A stretch of 9,438 bases of DNA from an uncultured Methylocystaceae bacterium (GTDB taxonomy: Bacteria; Pseudomonadota; Alphaproteobacteria; Rhizobiales; Beijerinckiaceae), in the NCBI GenBank assembly GCA_945956975.1, contig CAMFKC010000046.1, forward strand, positions 1 to 9,438. The letters run 5' to 3'. A model generated the notes under the pieces. The model saw nothing but the letters and a program-made list of their open reading frames with translations, was not told where the DNA came from and did no database searches. The translations under genes were made by a program, and so were the position numbers. This document shows positions 1 through 6,012 of this stretch, piece by piece (positions within the stretch are counted from its first letter, which is position 1; the number at the start of each line of letters is the position of its first letter).

Positions 1-266
1 GTCGTGACGAGCGACATGACGCAGCAGACGAGGATGAGGCGATATTTTCCGTAGCGGTCGCCGGCAATGCCGAAGGCCGGCTGCAGCAGGCCGTAAGTCA
101 GCGAATAGGCGGTCGCGACGATCGCGGCGTCGCCGGGCGTGACGCGGAATTCGCTGGCGAGTTGCGGCAGCAGGCCATCGCAGATGCGCGTCGTCGCCGC
201 GCTCGCGAAGGCGGCGACCGCGAGCAGGACGATGGCGCGGCCGGCGGTGGATGATGATTCAGTCAC
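1..266 (-). CDS. MFS transporter, N-terminal fragment (cut by window edge)
   Basis: Only the first 88 codons are in the window; the gene continues past the left edge. The translation starts at a GTG (264-266) with MTESSSTAGRAIVLL and no in-frame ATG lies just upstream. A first membrane segment covers about residues 10-28 and a second about 47-68. It is followed by the cytoplasmic loop GDRYGKYRLI (about residues 69-78), a good match to MFS motif A (G-x-x-x-D-R-x-G-R/K), normally found between helices 2 and 3. The gene is therefore a major facilitator superfamily transporter, probably a drug or metabolite efflux protein, but the substrate cannot be read from this fragment. The gene lies downstream of the aminotransferase in the same direction, separated by 150 bp that hold a strong inverted repeat, so co-transcription is uncertain. 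The GTG start is inferred; the ribosome site before it is weak. Confidence 0.85.
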   Translation of the reverse strand, partial: MTESSSTAGRAIVLLAVAAFASAATTRICDGLLPQLASEFRVTPGDAAIVATAYSLTYGLLQPAFGIAGDRYGKYRLILVCCVMSLVT

Positions 267-277
267 GGGCGGCCTGA

Positions 278-400
278 CCCCCTCCCTTGCCCTCCCCCGC
301 TTTGCGGGAAAGGGGACGGCAGGCGCCCGTAGTCAGCGCTGTTGCATGAAGTAAGCGCTCTGCTCCCTCTCCCGCGAAGCGGGGGAGGGCGGGGAAGGGG
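278..400. repeat. C/G-rich inverted repeat pair between aminotransferase and MFS gene
   Basis: Two arms (278-316 and 364-400) face each other across a 47-nt spacer. They share a perfect 14-nt inverted match (GCCCTCCCCCGCTT at 289-302, complemented at 377-390) and looser similarity over about 37 nt. Each arm also carries a small hairpin of its own: CCCGC-TTT-GCGGG at 296-308 and CCCGC-GAA-GCGGG at 371-383. The spacer holds AGCGCT twice (335-340 and 354-359). The pair begins 16 nt past the aminotransferase stop codon. Palindromic C-rich elements of this general kind are common between genes in Alphaproteobacteria. There is no T-run, so a classical intrinsic terminator is not supported, though a role in 3' end protection or Rho-associated termination is possible. 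Confidence 0.7.
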
Positions 401-416
401 CCGAGCGGCATACCGC

Positions 417-1598
417 TCACGTCGGTTTCGCGCTCGCCAAAAACTCGCCCATGCGCGCCAGCGCTTTGCGGATATTGTCGGCGGAATTGGCGTAGGAGAG
501 GCGGATGTAGCCTTCGCCGTGCACGCCGAAATCGGGGCCGCCGATCGTCGCGACGCCCGCCTCTTCCAGCAGCGCAGAGGCGAGCTTCTTCGCCTTCCAG
601 CCGGTCTTCGAAATGTTCGGGAAGGCGTAGAAGGCGCCCTTGGGCGTGGCGGCCGAGACGTTCGGCAATCCGTTCAGCCCCTCCACCACGATCTTGCGGC
701 GGGCGTCGAACTCCTTGAGCATCGCATGCACGGCGTCCTGCGGGCCTTCGAGCGCGGCGATGCCAGCGAATTGCGTTGCGGCGTTGGTGCAGGAGAAGGA
801 ATTGACCGCGAGCTTGCGCGCGTTCTCGTAGAGCGCCTTCGGCCAGACCGACCAGCCGAGCCGCCAGCCCGTCATCGCGTAGGTCTTGGACGCGCCGTCG
901 AGCAGGATGAGGCGGTCGCGGATTTGCGGGTAGGCGAGCAGGGTCTGGTGGACCTCGCCGTCGTAGGTCATCTGGCCGTAGATCTCGTCGGACATGATGG
1001 CGACGTCCGGGTGCTTCTCGAGCCCCTTCACCAGCGCATCGATCTCGGCCTTCGGCGTCACGCCGCCTGTCGGATTGGCGGGCGAGTTGAGGATCAGCAG
1101 CCGGGTCTTGGGCGTGATCAGCGACAGCGTCTCCTCCGCCGAGAAGGCGAAGCCGTTTTCCTCGCGGATCGGCACAGGAATCGGCGTCGCGCCGGTATAT
1201 TCGATCATCGAGCGGTAGATCGGGAAGCCGGGGTCGGGATACATGATCTCCGCGCCCGGCTCGCCGAACATCAGGATCGCCATGTACATGGTCACCTTGC
1301 CGCCGGGCACGACCATGACGAGTTCGGGCGAGACATCGACATTCAGCCGGCGATGCAGGTCGGCGGTGATCGCCTCGCGCAGCGGCAGGATGCCGGTCGC
1401 CGGCGTATAGCCGTGGTGGCCGTCGCGCAGCGCCTTGATCGCGGCTTCCACGATATGGCCGGGCGTCTGGAAGTCCGGCTGGCCGATGCCGAGGTTGATG
1501 ATGTCGCGGCCCTGGCGCTGGAGGTCGGTCGCGCGGGCGAGAACGGCGAAGGCGTTCTCCTCGCCGATGCGCGCGAAGGCGGGAACGACATGCAGCAT
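417..1598 (-). CDS. Class I/II PLP-dependent aminotransferase (aspartate aminotransferase-like)
   Basis: This 393-residue protein has the full set of fold-type I aminotransferase signatures. NSPANPTGG (171-179) carries the cofactor-contacting Asn175. SDEIY (203-207) carries Asp204, which pairs with the pyridine nitrogen, and Tyr207. GASKTYAMTGWRLGW (235-249) carries the Schiff-base Lys238 and phosphate-binding Arg246. IRLSYA holds Arg366, the usual substrate-carboxylate arginine. It would transfer an amino group between an amino acid and a 2-oxo acid in the cytoplasm. The sequence is closest in style to aspartate-type enzymes, but the donor cannot be fixed from sequence alone. The cofactor-phosphate loop reads PGGKVTM (98-104) where aspartate aminotransferases more often have GAKQ. 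I chose the ATG at 1598 over an in-frame TTG at 1616 because GAGGA lies 6 nt upstream of it. A single gene is likely, with its own promoter to the right. Confidence 0.93.
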   Translation of the reverse strand: MLHVVPAFARIGEENAFAVLARATDLQRQGRDIINLGIGQPDFQTPGHIVEAAIKALRDGHHGYTPATGILPLREAITADLHRRLNVDVSPELVMVVPGGKVTMYMAILMFGEPGAEIMYPDPGFPIYRSMIEYTGATPIPVPIREENGFAFSAEETLSLITPKTRLLILNSPANPTGGVTPKAEIDALVKGLEKHPDVAIMSDEIYGQMTYDGEVHQTLLAYPQIRDRLILLDGASKTYAMTGWRLGWSVWPKALYENARKLAVNSFSCTNAATQFAGIAALEGPQDAVHAMLKEFDARRKIVVEGLNGLPNVSAATPKGAFYAFPNISKTGWKAKKLASALLEEAGVATIGGPDFGVHGEGYIRLSYANSADNIRKALARMGEFLASAKPT

Positions 1599-1604
1599 GG
1601 GGCT

Positions 1605-1609
1605 TCCTC
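1605..1609 (-). promoter_or_regulatory. Ribosome binding site that fixes the aminotransferase start
   Basis: On the minus strand GAGGA sits 6 nt before the ATG at 1598. The longer reading frame from TTG 1616 would place this site inside the coding sequence, so the ATG start is preferred. Confidence 0.7.
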
Positions 1610-1631
1610 GGGCCAAGGTCTTGTTGCGCCC

Positions 1632-1660
1632 TTGATCCGGGAAATGCGGGGCGGGGTCAA
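1632..1660 (-). promoter_or_regulatory. Candidate promoter for the aminotransferase gene
   Basis: On the minus strand TTGACC (1655-1660) resembles a -35 box. It is followed after 17 nt by GATCAA (1632-1637), a weak -10 box matching three of six consensus positions. Transcription would start near 1625, giving a leader of roughly 27 nt before the ATG at 1598. The spacing is right but the -10 is poor, so this is only a candidate. Confidence 0.3.
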
Positions 1661-1678
1661 CCGCTGAAATGTCAGTTG

Positions 1679-1733
1679 GGACCGCGAGCCTTCAGGCTCG
1701 CCAAGGCAAAGCGAGCCTGACGGCTCGCGGTCC
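1679..1733. repeat. Composite palindrome, copy 1 (downstream of the Sel1 gene)
   Basis: Two 23-nt arms (1679-1701 and 1711-1733) are inverted complements with one mismatch and flank a 9-nt loop. Each arm is GGACC followed by a core that is itself palindromic. The left core reads GCGAGCCTTCAGGCTCGC; the right has TGAC in place of TGAA at its centre. The element can fold as one long hairpin or as two short ones. It ends 3 nt from the stop codon of the Sel1-repeat gene. No T-run follows on either strand, so it is more likely an mRNA 3' stabiliser or REP-type element than a strong terminator. The same element recurs at 3968-4032 and 8924-8982. Confidence 0.88.
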
Positions 1734-1736
1734 AGC

Positions 1737-2699
1737 CTAACCCCCGTTGAACTTCTTCACCGCCTCTTCCACCGTCGCGCGCTGGCTGGCGGAGAGCTGC
1801 GTCAGGCGGCCGTCGAGCCATTCGTCCTGAATGCCACGCGCCCGGGCGAGCAGATGCCATTTCATGGCTTCGACCAGATTGGCCTGCACGCCGCGGCCAG
1901 CCGCCAGCAAGCGCGCCGCGCGGTTCTGCGCCACGGGATTGTTGCGCTGGGCGGCCTTGAGGAACCAGCGGGCGGCGCCGGCCTCGTCCTTCAATGTCCC
2001 CTCGCCATTGAAGAGCATGATCGCGTATTCGACCATGCCGGGCACATTGTCGCCTTCGGCGGCCTGCTTGAACCAAGTGGCGGCCTCGACGTCGTTGTGA
2101 TCGACGCCGCGGCCGTTGTGGTAGAGCACGCCGAGCGAATAGGCGGCGTCGGCGCTGCCCGCGGCCGCGCCGCGCAGGAAGTAATCTGTCGCCTTCCTGA
2201 AGTCGGGCGCACCGGGCGTATCCTCGATCGCCATGACGCCGAGATTGTAGAGCGCTTCCGCGTGGCCCTTTTCGGCGGCGCGCTCAAACTGCTTCTGCGC
2301 CGCGGCGCGGTCCAGCGAGACGCCGTCGCCCTTCAGCAGCGCCACGCCATAGGCGAAGGCAGCGTTGGCGTCGCCGAGATCGGCGGCCAGCCGAAACCAG
2401 CGCGCGGCCTCCTTCAGGTCGCGCGGCGCGCCGCTGCCCTCCCGATAGAGCTGCCCGAGCAAGGTCATGGCGGCGGCGTCGGTCTTGTTGGCCTCGACAC
2501 GTTTCAGCGCGAGCTGAAACGCGCTCGCGTAGAAACCGCGCTGATAGGCTGCGAACGGGTCGGCGGCCTCCTCGAAGCCTGGCGCGACGGGAGGCTTTAC
2601 CGCCTCGGGCGCCTGGGTCGGCCTCAGGTCGCTGTTGGCTTGCGCATGCGCGGCCGAAACGAAAGCGAGCGCCGCAAGCGCAAGAGCCGCGCGCCTCAA
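1737..2699 (-). CDS. Exported Sel1-like repeat (tetratricopeptide-type) protein
   Basis: The 320-residue protein begins with a short, clear signal peptide: basic MRR, a hydrophobic stretch to about residue 16, then AHA at 17-19 with probable cleavage before Gln20. A Pro-rich linker (about 28-41) precedes five to six Sel1-like repeats over about residues 75-290. Their recurring pattern is A...LG.LY..G.GV..D...A..WF..AA..G, seen for example at 77-111, 113-147, 185-220 and 221-256. Sel1 repeats form alpha-solenoids that hold protein partners together. With export, a periplasmic scaffold or cell-envelope role is a reasonable inference, but no specific partner is visible. The TTG start at 2699 is chosen because AGGAG lies 7 nt upstream and the signal peptide follows at once. 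The TTG overlaps the TGA of the upstream ThiE-like gene (TTGA), so the two are probably translationally coupled. Confidence 0.88.
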   Translation of the reverse strand: MRRAALALAALAFVSAAHAQANSDLRPTQAPEAVKPPVAPGFEEAADPFAAYQRGFYASAFQLALKRVEANKTDAAAMTLLGQLYREGSGAPRDLKEAARWFRLAADLGDANAAFAYGVALLKGDGVSLDRAAAQKQFERAAEKGHAEALYNLGVMAIEDTPGAPDFRKATDYFLRGAAAGSADAAYSLGVLYHNGRGVDHNDVEAATWFKQAAEGDNVPGMVEYAIMLFNGEGTLKDEAGAARWFLKAAQRNNPVAQNRAARLLAAGRGVQANLVEAMKWHLLARARGIQDEWLDGRLTQLSASQRATVEEAVKKFNGG

Positions 2700-3331
2700 G
2701 CGATCGCTCCTGCCGAACGCGACGCCGCTTCCGAAACCGCGGCGGCCGGCCCGCGCGGGTCGTCCCAGACTGCGGATTCCAGCGCGATGAATTCGGCGCC
2801 TGCGTCCGCGAGCGGCTCGATTTCTTCCAGTGTGCGCGCGAAGGCGACGCAGGGCACGTTGAAGATTTCGGCCCACCATTGCGTGCGCTCGAGAATGTCC
2901 AGATCGGTGGCCGGGTCGTCGGGACCGCCAAACATCAGATAATCGACGTCCTGCTCGCCTGCCGTCATGCACTCGTCGCGGTCGCCAAGGCCGCTCACGC
3001 CGACGATGCGTTCGGGCTTGAGGCTGTCGATGGCCTCGCCGAGGGCCTGGACGCCGCCCGAGACGTGCGCGCCATCGGCGCCTGCACGGGCCGCAAGCTG
3101 TGCGTCCTCGGCGATCAGCAAAGCCGCGCCATTGTCCTGGGCCAGCGGCGTCAAGGCGCGCAGGATCGTCTTTCGCTGGCTCGGATCCTTGGTCGAGAAG
3201 CGGGCGAGCACGCAGGCGACGTCGCCGGCGCCGAGCGCAGCAGCGAGAGCCTTGTCGAACGGGGCCACCGCCTCGAGCGGCGGGGTGATCAGGTAGAGGC
3301 GGGCCGGAGGGGCCTCGGGGTCGCGCGCCAT
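2696..3331 (-). CDS. Thiamine phosphate synthase (ThiE)-family protein, diverged
   Basis: The 211-residue length and the overall beta/alpha-barrel pattern match the ThiE/TenI family: LYLITPP (12-18), GADGAHV (84-90), IVGVSG (109-114), DYLMFGGP (130-137). ThiE joins the thiazole phosphate and pyrimidine pyrophosphate halves of thiamine. Several expected catalytic motifs are altered. The Asn-Asp-Arg of the LLINDR strand is Ala-Glu-Asp (74-76). The HLGQ-x-D motif is HVSGG (89-93). The Gly-Pro loop lacks the usual TxTK (it reads GGPDDPATD). The Gly-Gly phosphate loop near the C terminus is missing (AFARTLEE instead). It may therefore be a paralogue without synthase activity, perhaps regulatory or acting on another phosphate ligand. 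The ATG at 3331 is preferred over ATG 3367 or TTG 3373 because GAGG lies 9 nt upstream of it. It is the first gene of a two-gene unit with the Sel1-repeat gene. Confidence 0.8.
   Translation of the reverse strand: MARDPEAPPARLYLITPPLEAVAPFDKALAAALGAGDVACVLARFSTKDPSQRKTILRALTPLAQDNGAALLIAEDAQLAARAGADGAHVSGGVQALGEAIDSLKPERIVGVSGLGDRDECMTAGEQDVDYLMFGGPDDPATDLDILERTQWWAEIFNVPCVAFARTLEEIEPLADAGAEFIALESAVWDDPRGPAAAVSEAASRSAGAIA
2707..2711 (-). promoter_or_regulatory. Ribosome binding site of the Sel1 gene inside the ThiE-like gene
   Basis: AGGAG on the minus strand lies within the last codons of the ThiE-like gene, 7 nt before the TTG start at 2699. It supports the unusual TTG start and translational coupling through the TTGA overlap. 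Confidence 0.65.
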
Positions 3332-3446
3332 CGCTTCAATCCTCGTGGGAATCGCGGATGTATTCATACGCAAATTCGGCGAAAGCGCGGAAAGATTGTT
3401 TTCCCGGCGGGGCGCGTCAAAATCCGGCGTAGCGAAGGAGGAGCCG
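3332..3446. promoter_or_regulatory. Divergent intergenic promoter region
   Basis: These 115 bp separate the ThiE-like gene (leftward) from the AhpD-family gene (rightward), so both promoters should lie here. For the rightward gene, TTGTTT (3396-3401) and CAAAAT (3418-3423) with a 16-nt spacer are a weak candidate. They would place the transcript start only a few bases before the ribosome site. AAGGAGG at 3435-3441, 5 nt before the ATG, is a strong ribosome site. I see no convincing operator palindrome. Confidence 0.4.
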
Positions 3447-3917
3447 ATGAAAGCCCGACTCGATTACGCCGCCGCGGCGCCGGAAGTGCGCACGATCCTG
3501 CTCGACCTCTGGAAGAAGGTGGAGGGACTGGGGCTGGAGCCGTCGCTGCTCCATCTCGTCTATCTGCGCGCGTCGCAGATCAACGGCTGCGGCTTCTGCG
3601 TCGACATGCATTCCAAGGACATGCGCGCGATCGGCGAAAGCGAGGAGCGCGTCTACATGACGAGCGTATGGCGCGAGAGCGCGCTCTACTCCCCGCGAGA
3701 ACGCGCGGCGCTGGCTTGGACGGAAGCCGTGACGAAGCTCGAGAATCGCGAGGTGCCGGACGCCGTGTTCGAGGAGGCGCGGGCGCAATTCTCGGAGAGC
3801 GATCTCGCGAAGCTGACGCTGGCGATCGTCGAGATCAATTGCTGGAACCGGATGAACGTCGCGTTTCGCACGCCTGCGGGGAGCTACAAGCCGCGGGTGT
3901 CGGTGCGGGCGGGGTAA
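3447..3917 (+). CDS. AhpD-like / carboxymuconolactone decarboxylase family protein
   Basis: This 156-residue protein carries the family's redox site in the segment INGCGFCVDMHSKDMR (45-60): Cys48, Cys51 and His55 match the CxxC...H arrangement of AhpD-type alkylhydroperoxidases. The surrounding helices (LLHLVYLRASQ before, ALYSPRERAALAWTEAVT after) also fit this family. Members with this motif reduce peroxides using a partner thiol donor, or act in related thiol chemistry; the precise substrate here is unknown. The cytoplasm is expected, as there is no signal peptide. The start is secure, with AAGGAGG 5 nt upstream of the ATG. It is the only plus-strand gene in the window. It is divergent from the ThiE-like gene and convergent with fba, so it probably forms its own transcription unit. 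A redox role alongside the nearby glutaredoxin-fusion gene is possible but not shown by the sequence. Confidence 0.9.
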   Translation: MKARLDYAAAAPEVRTILLDLWKKVEGLGLEPSLLHLVYLRASQINGCGFCVDMHSKDMRAIGESEERVYMTSVWRESALYSPRERAALAWTEAVTKLENREVPDAVFEEARAQFSESDLAKLTLAIVEINCWNRMNVAFRTPAGSYKPRVSVRAG

Positions 3918-3918
3918 G

Positions 3919-3940
3919 CCGGGAGCGCCGGCGGTCCCGG
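3919..3940 (+). terminator. Weak hairpin after the AhpD-family gene
   Basis: CCGGGA (3919-3924) pairs with TCCCGG (3935-3940) around a 10-nt loop that contains GCCGGC. It begins just after the stop codon but has no T-run behind it, so termination of the rightward gene may depend more on the large palindrome at 3968-4032. Low confidence. Confidence 0.3.
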
Positions 3941-3959
3941 ATGTGCAATCCGCGAAGGC

Positions 3960-4032
3960 AAAAAAATGGACCGCGAGCCTTCAGGCTCGCAGTCCTCGAT
4001 GCAATCCGTGCGAGCCTGAAGGCTCGCGGTCC
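3960..4032 (-). terminator. Intrinsic terminator of fba, built from palindrome copy 2
   Basis: Reading leftward from fba, the stop codon is followed after 2 nt by the hairpin of palindrome copy 2 (4032 to 3968), one A, and then seven T (3966-3960). A long GC-rich stem followed directly by a T-run is the classical Rho-independent layout. The gene on the other strand converges here, and the stem could also slow transcription from that side, but no T-run exists in the plus direction. Confidence 0.75.
3968..4032. repeat. Composite palindrome, copy 2 (between AhpD-family gene and fba)
   Basis: The 23-nt arms at 3968-3990 and 4010-4032 are perfect inverted complements around a 19-nt loop. As in copy 3, the left arm is followed by AGTCC, which can pair with the GGAC at the arm's outer end. 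This makes the left half a 28-nt hairpin unit in its own right. The right half lacks a matching tail. This looks like a REP doublet, two facing copies of one palindromic unit. Confidence 0.9.
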
Positions 4033-4034
4033 AA

Positions 4035-5102
4035 TCACGCGAACTTCGGATCCAGATCGCCCTTGGCGTATTTCGTCGCCATTTCGGCGAGCGTGGCGAT
4101 GCGCTTGATCTTTGAGGCGTTGCCGGCGGTTCCGAATTCCTCGAGGCGCTGCTTGCAGATCTTGGTCATCGCTTCCTGCGCAGGCTTTAGATACTTGCGC
4201 GGGTCGAACTCGCCGGGATGCTCGGCGAAGACCTTGCGGATCTGGCCGGTGATCGCCATGCGGTTGTCGGTGTCGATGTTGATCTTGCGCACGCCGTTCT
4301 TGATGCCGCGCTGGATCTCTTCCACCGGCACGCCCCAGGTCTGGGGCATCTTGCCGCCGAACTTGTTGATGACGTCCTGCAGGTCCTGCGGCACCGAGGA
4401 CGAGCCGTGCATGACGAGATGCATGTTCGGCATCTTGCGGTGGATTTCCTCGATCACGTTCATCGCGAGCACCTTGCCGTCGGGCTTGCGCGTGAACTTG
4501 TAGGCGCCGTGCGAGGTGCCCATGGCGATCGCCAGCGCGTCGACCTTGGTCTCCTTCACGAACTTCACGGCTTCGTCGGGATTGGTCAGAAGCTGGTCGT
4601 GGCTGAGCTTGCCCTCGGCGCCGTGGCCGTCTTCCTTCTCGCCTTCGCCGGTCTCGAGGCTGCCCAGCACGCCGAGTTCGCCTTCGACCGAGATGCCGCC
4701 GAGATGGGCCATGTCGGTCACCGTCTTGGTCACGCCGACATTGTAGGTCCAGTCGGCGGGCGTCTTGCCGTCTTCCTTCAGCGAGCCGTCCATCATGACG
4801 GAGGTGAAGCCCGCCTGGATGGCGGTCATGCAGGTGGCCGGGCCGTTGCCGTGGTCGAGGTGCACGCAGACGGGAATGTGCGGATAGATTTCCACCAGCG
4901 CGTCCATCATGTGCTTGAGCATGATGTCGTTGGCGTACTGGCGCGCGCCGCGCGAGGCCTGGATGATGACGGGCGCGTCGACCGCGTCGGCGGCGACCAT
5001 GATCGCCAGCGCCTGTTCCATATTGTTGATGTTGAAGGCCGGGACGCCATAGCCGTGCTCGGCGGCGTGATCCAGCAATTGTCTCATCGTGATGCGGGCC
5101 AT
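4035..5102 (-). CDS. fba: Class II fructose-bisphosphate aldolase
   Basis: The 355-residue enzyme cleaves fructose 1,6-bisphosphate to dihydroxyacetone phosphate and glyceraldehyde 3-phosphate, or joins them in gluconeogenesis and the Calvin cycle. Zinc-site and catalytic motifs are intact: HLDHG (81-85) with Asp83 and His84; GELGVLGS (141-148); GTSHGAYKF (195-203) with His198; MHGSSSVP (231-238) with His232; and the phosphate-binding KINIDTDNR (273-281). Length and the sequence around 105-130 and 250-265 fit the longer class IIB subtype often called Calvin-cycle type. The protein is cytoplasmic and metal-dependent. The ATG at 5102 has GGGAG upstream at suitable spacing. It lies 108 bp downstream of the glutaredoxin-MauE gene, so it may be read through from the pgk operon or have its own promoter. 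Its 3' end is marked by the terminator-like palindrome copy 2. No key residue appears missing. Confidence 0.96.
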   Translation of the reverse strand: MARITMRQLLDHAAEHGYGVPAFNINNMEQALAIMVAADAVDAPVIIQASRGARQYANDIMLKHMMDALVEIYPHIPVCVHLDHGNGPATCMTAIQAGFTSVMMDGSLKEDGKTPADWTYNVGVTKTVTDMAHLGGISVEGELGVLGSLETGEGEKEDGHGAEGKLSHDQLLTNPDEAVKFVKETKVDALAIAMGTSHGAYKFTRKPDGKVLAMNVIEEIHRKMPNMHLVMHGSSSVPQDLQDVINKFGGKMPQTWGVPVEEIQRGIKNGVRKINIDTDNRMAITGQIRKVFAEHPGEFDPRKYLKPAQEAMTKICKQRLEEFGTAGNASKIKRIATLAEMATKYAKGDLDPKFA

Positions 5103-5210
5103 TCGGACAGGCTCCCTTCGGATTTTTTTCGATAACCCGCGCGGTGTAACTCAGGATTGTGCGGAAAACCAGACGGCAGGCGGGATTCCGGGCATTCTCG
5201 CACCCGATAC
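5103..5210. other. Intergenic region upstream of fba
   Basis: These 108 bp lie between the end of the glutaredoxin-MauE gene and the fba start. They contain an A-run on the minus strand (5123-5129) about 20 nt before the fba ATG. I see no convincing -35/-10 pair and no strong hairpin, so it is unclear whether fba has a separate promoter or depends on upstream transcription. Confidence 0.4.
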
Positions 5211-5951
5211 TTAAGGCGTTGCTACCATGCGGGCGATGGTCCAGACGCCCATGGCGGCCATCATCAGGCTCTCGGTCATGGAGACGAAACCGAGCGGCGT
5301 CGAACTGTCGCCGCCGACGCAAGCGCATTTGAGTTCGCGCTTGTCGAGATAGACCGCCTTGAAAACGGATACCGCGCCAACGGCGCCGATGAACAGGGCG
5401 ATCGGGCCCGAAATCAGCGGCCAGATGCGGCCCGCCATCAGCACGCCGGCGGCGGCCTCCAGATATGCGTAGACATAGGCATAGGGCACGAAGCGGCGGG
5501 CGAGCAGGTCGTAATTGAGGAACATGGTCGAGAAGCTCTCGACGTCGCGCAGCTTCTGGACGGCGAGCAGGCACATGGCCAGCGCCACGAAACGCTGGAT
5601 CGCGGCCACAACGCCGTCGCCGATCCCGATGGCGAGCGACAGCGCGATCAGCGCCGCCACGGCAAAGATCACGATGACCGGCCGATAGGTCGGTTCATCC
5701 TTCGGACGCGGCGGGTCGCCGAAATAGGTCCGCAGGTCGTCGTAGCCGCCGATGCGCGCGCCATCGACGAAGGTCTGCGGGGTGGTCTTCACGCCCTGCT
5801 GGCGCTGGAAGGCGTCGGTTTCCTCGCGGGTCGTCAGCCAGTGATCTGAGACATCGAAGCCGTGGCTCTCCAGAATGTATTTCGATTTCATTCCGTAGGG
5901 ACAGACGTGCTCGGGCATGACCATCCGGTAGAGGTCCGCCTTCTTCGTCAT
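5211..5951 (-). CDS. Glutaredoxin-MauE/DoxX-like fusion membrane protein
   Basis: Residues 1-80 of this 246-residue protein form a glutaredoxin-like domain: an active-site-like segment VCPYGMKSK (16-24), the cis-proline loop VKTTPQTFVDG (54-64) and the GGYDDL (68-73) glutathione-binding region. Residues about 92-243 hold four or five membrane helices resembling MauE/DoxX redox-associated membrane proteins. A cytosol- or periplasm-facing pair, Cys209 and Cys211 (KCACVGG), follows the fourth helix. The classic glutaredoxin CPYC is CPYG here, with only Cys17, so any disulfide relay would be monothiol or would use the CxC pair. A membrane thiol-disulfide carrier is the likely role, with unknown partner. 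The ATG at 5951 (GGAG 6 nt upstream) is preferred over the longer frame from 6053, which would run into the DUF202 gene. It is separated by 61 bp from that gene and probably shares its transcript. Confidence 0.85.
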   Translation of the reverse strand: MTKKADLYRMVMPEHVCPYGMKSKYILESHGFDVSDHWLTTREETDAFQRQQGVKTTPQTFVDGARIGGYDDLRTYFGDPPRPKDEPTYRPVIVIFAVAALIALSLAIGIGDGVVAAIQRFVALAMCLLAVQKLRDVESFSTMFLNYDLLARRFVPYAYVYAYLEAAAGVLMAGRIWPLISGPIALFIGAVGAVSVFKAVYLDKRELKCACVGGDSSTPLGFVSMTESLMMAAMGVWTIARMVATP

Positions 5952-6012
5952 CGCGCGCTCCGCAAATCGTCGGCCAATATTCGCCAACAAAACGAGGCTG
6001 GACAGGTTCCGC

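Noticed and set aside
1599..1616. TTG start extending the aminotransferase by six residues
   Set aside because: The GAGGA ribosome site fits the ATG at 1598 and would lie inside the extended coding sequence.
342..1667. Long plus-strand open frame of 441 codons opposite the aminotransferase
   Set aside because: It is Arg/Gly/Ala/Asp-rich with no recognisable domain, and it lies antisense to a gene with full catalytic motifs. Long antisense frames are expected in high-GC DNA.
1854..2942. Plus-strand open frame of 362 codons opposite the Sel1 and ThiE-like genes
   Set aside because: No family motif; it spans the antisense of two well-supported genes.
3332..3373. Longer start for the ThiE-like gene (ATG 3367 or TTG 3373)
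   Set aside because: No ribosome site precedes either, whereas GAGG lies 9 nt before the ATG at 3331, and ThiE-family homology begins soon after that ATG.
5121..5129. Plus-strand T-run as a terminator
   Set aside because: No hairpin stands before it and no plus-strand gene ends upstream; it is simply an A-run in the fba leader.
3835..5574. Minus-strand open frame of 579 codons overlapping fba and the glutaredoxin-MauE gene
   Set aside because: It is in a different frame from both real genes, has low-complexity Arg-rich content, and runs through the palindrome as GPRAFRLA and SLKARGP, a typical spurious translation of this repeat.
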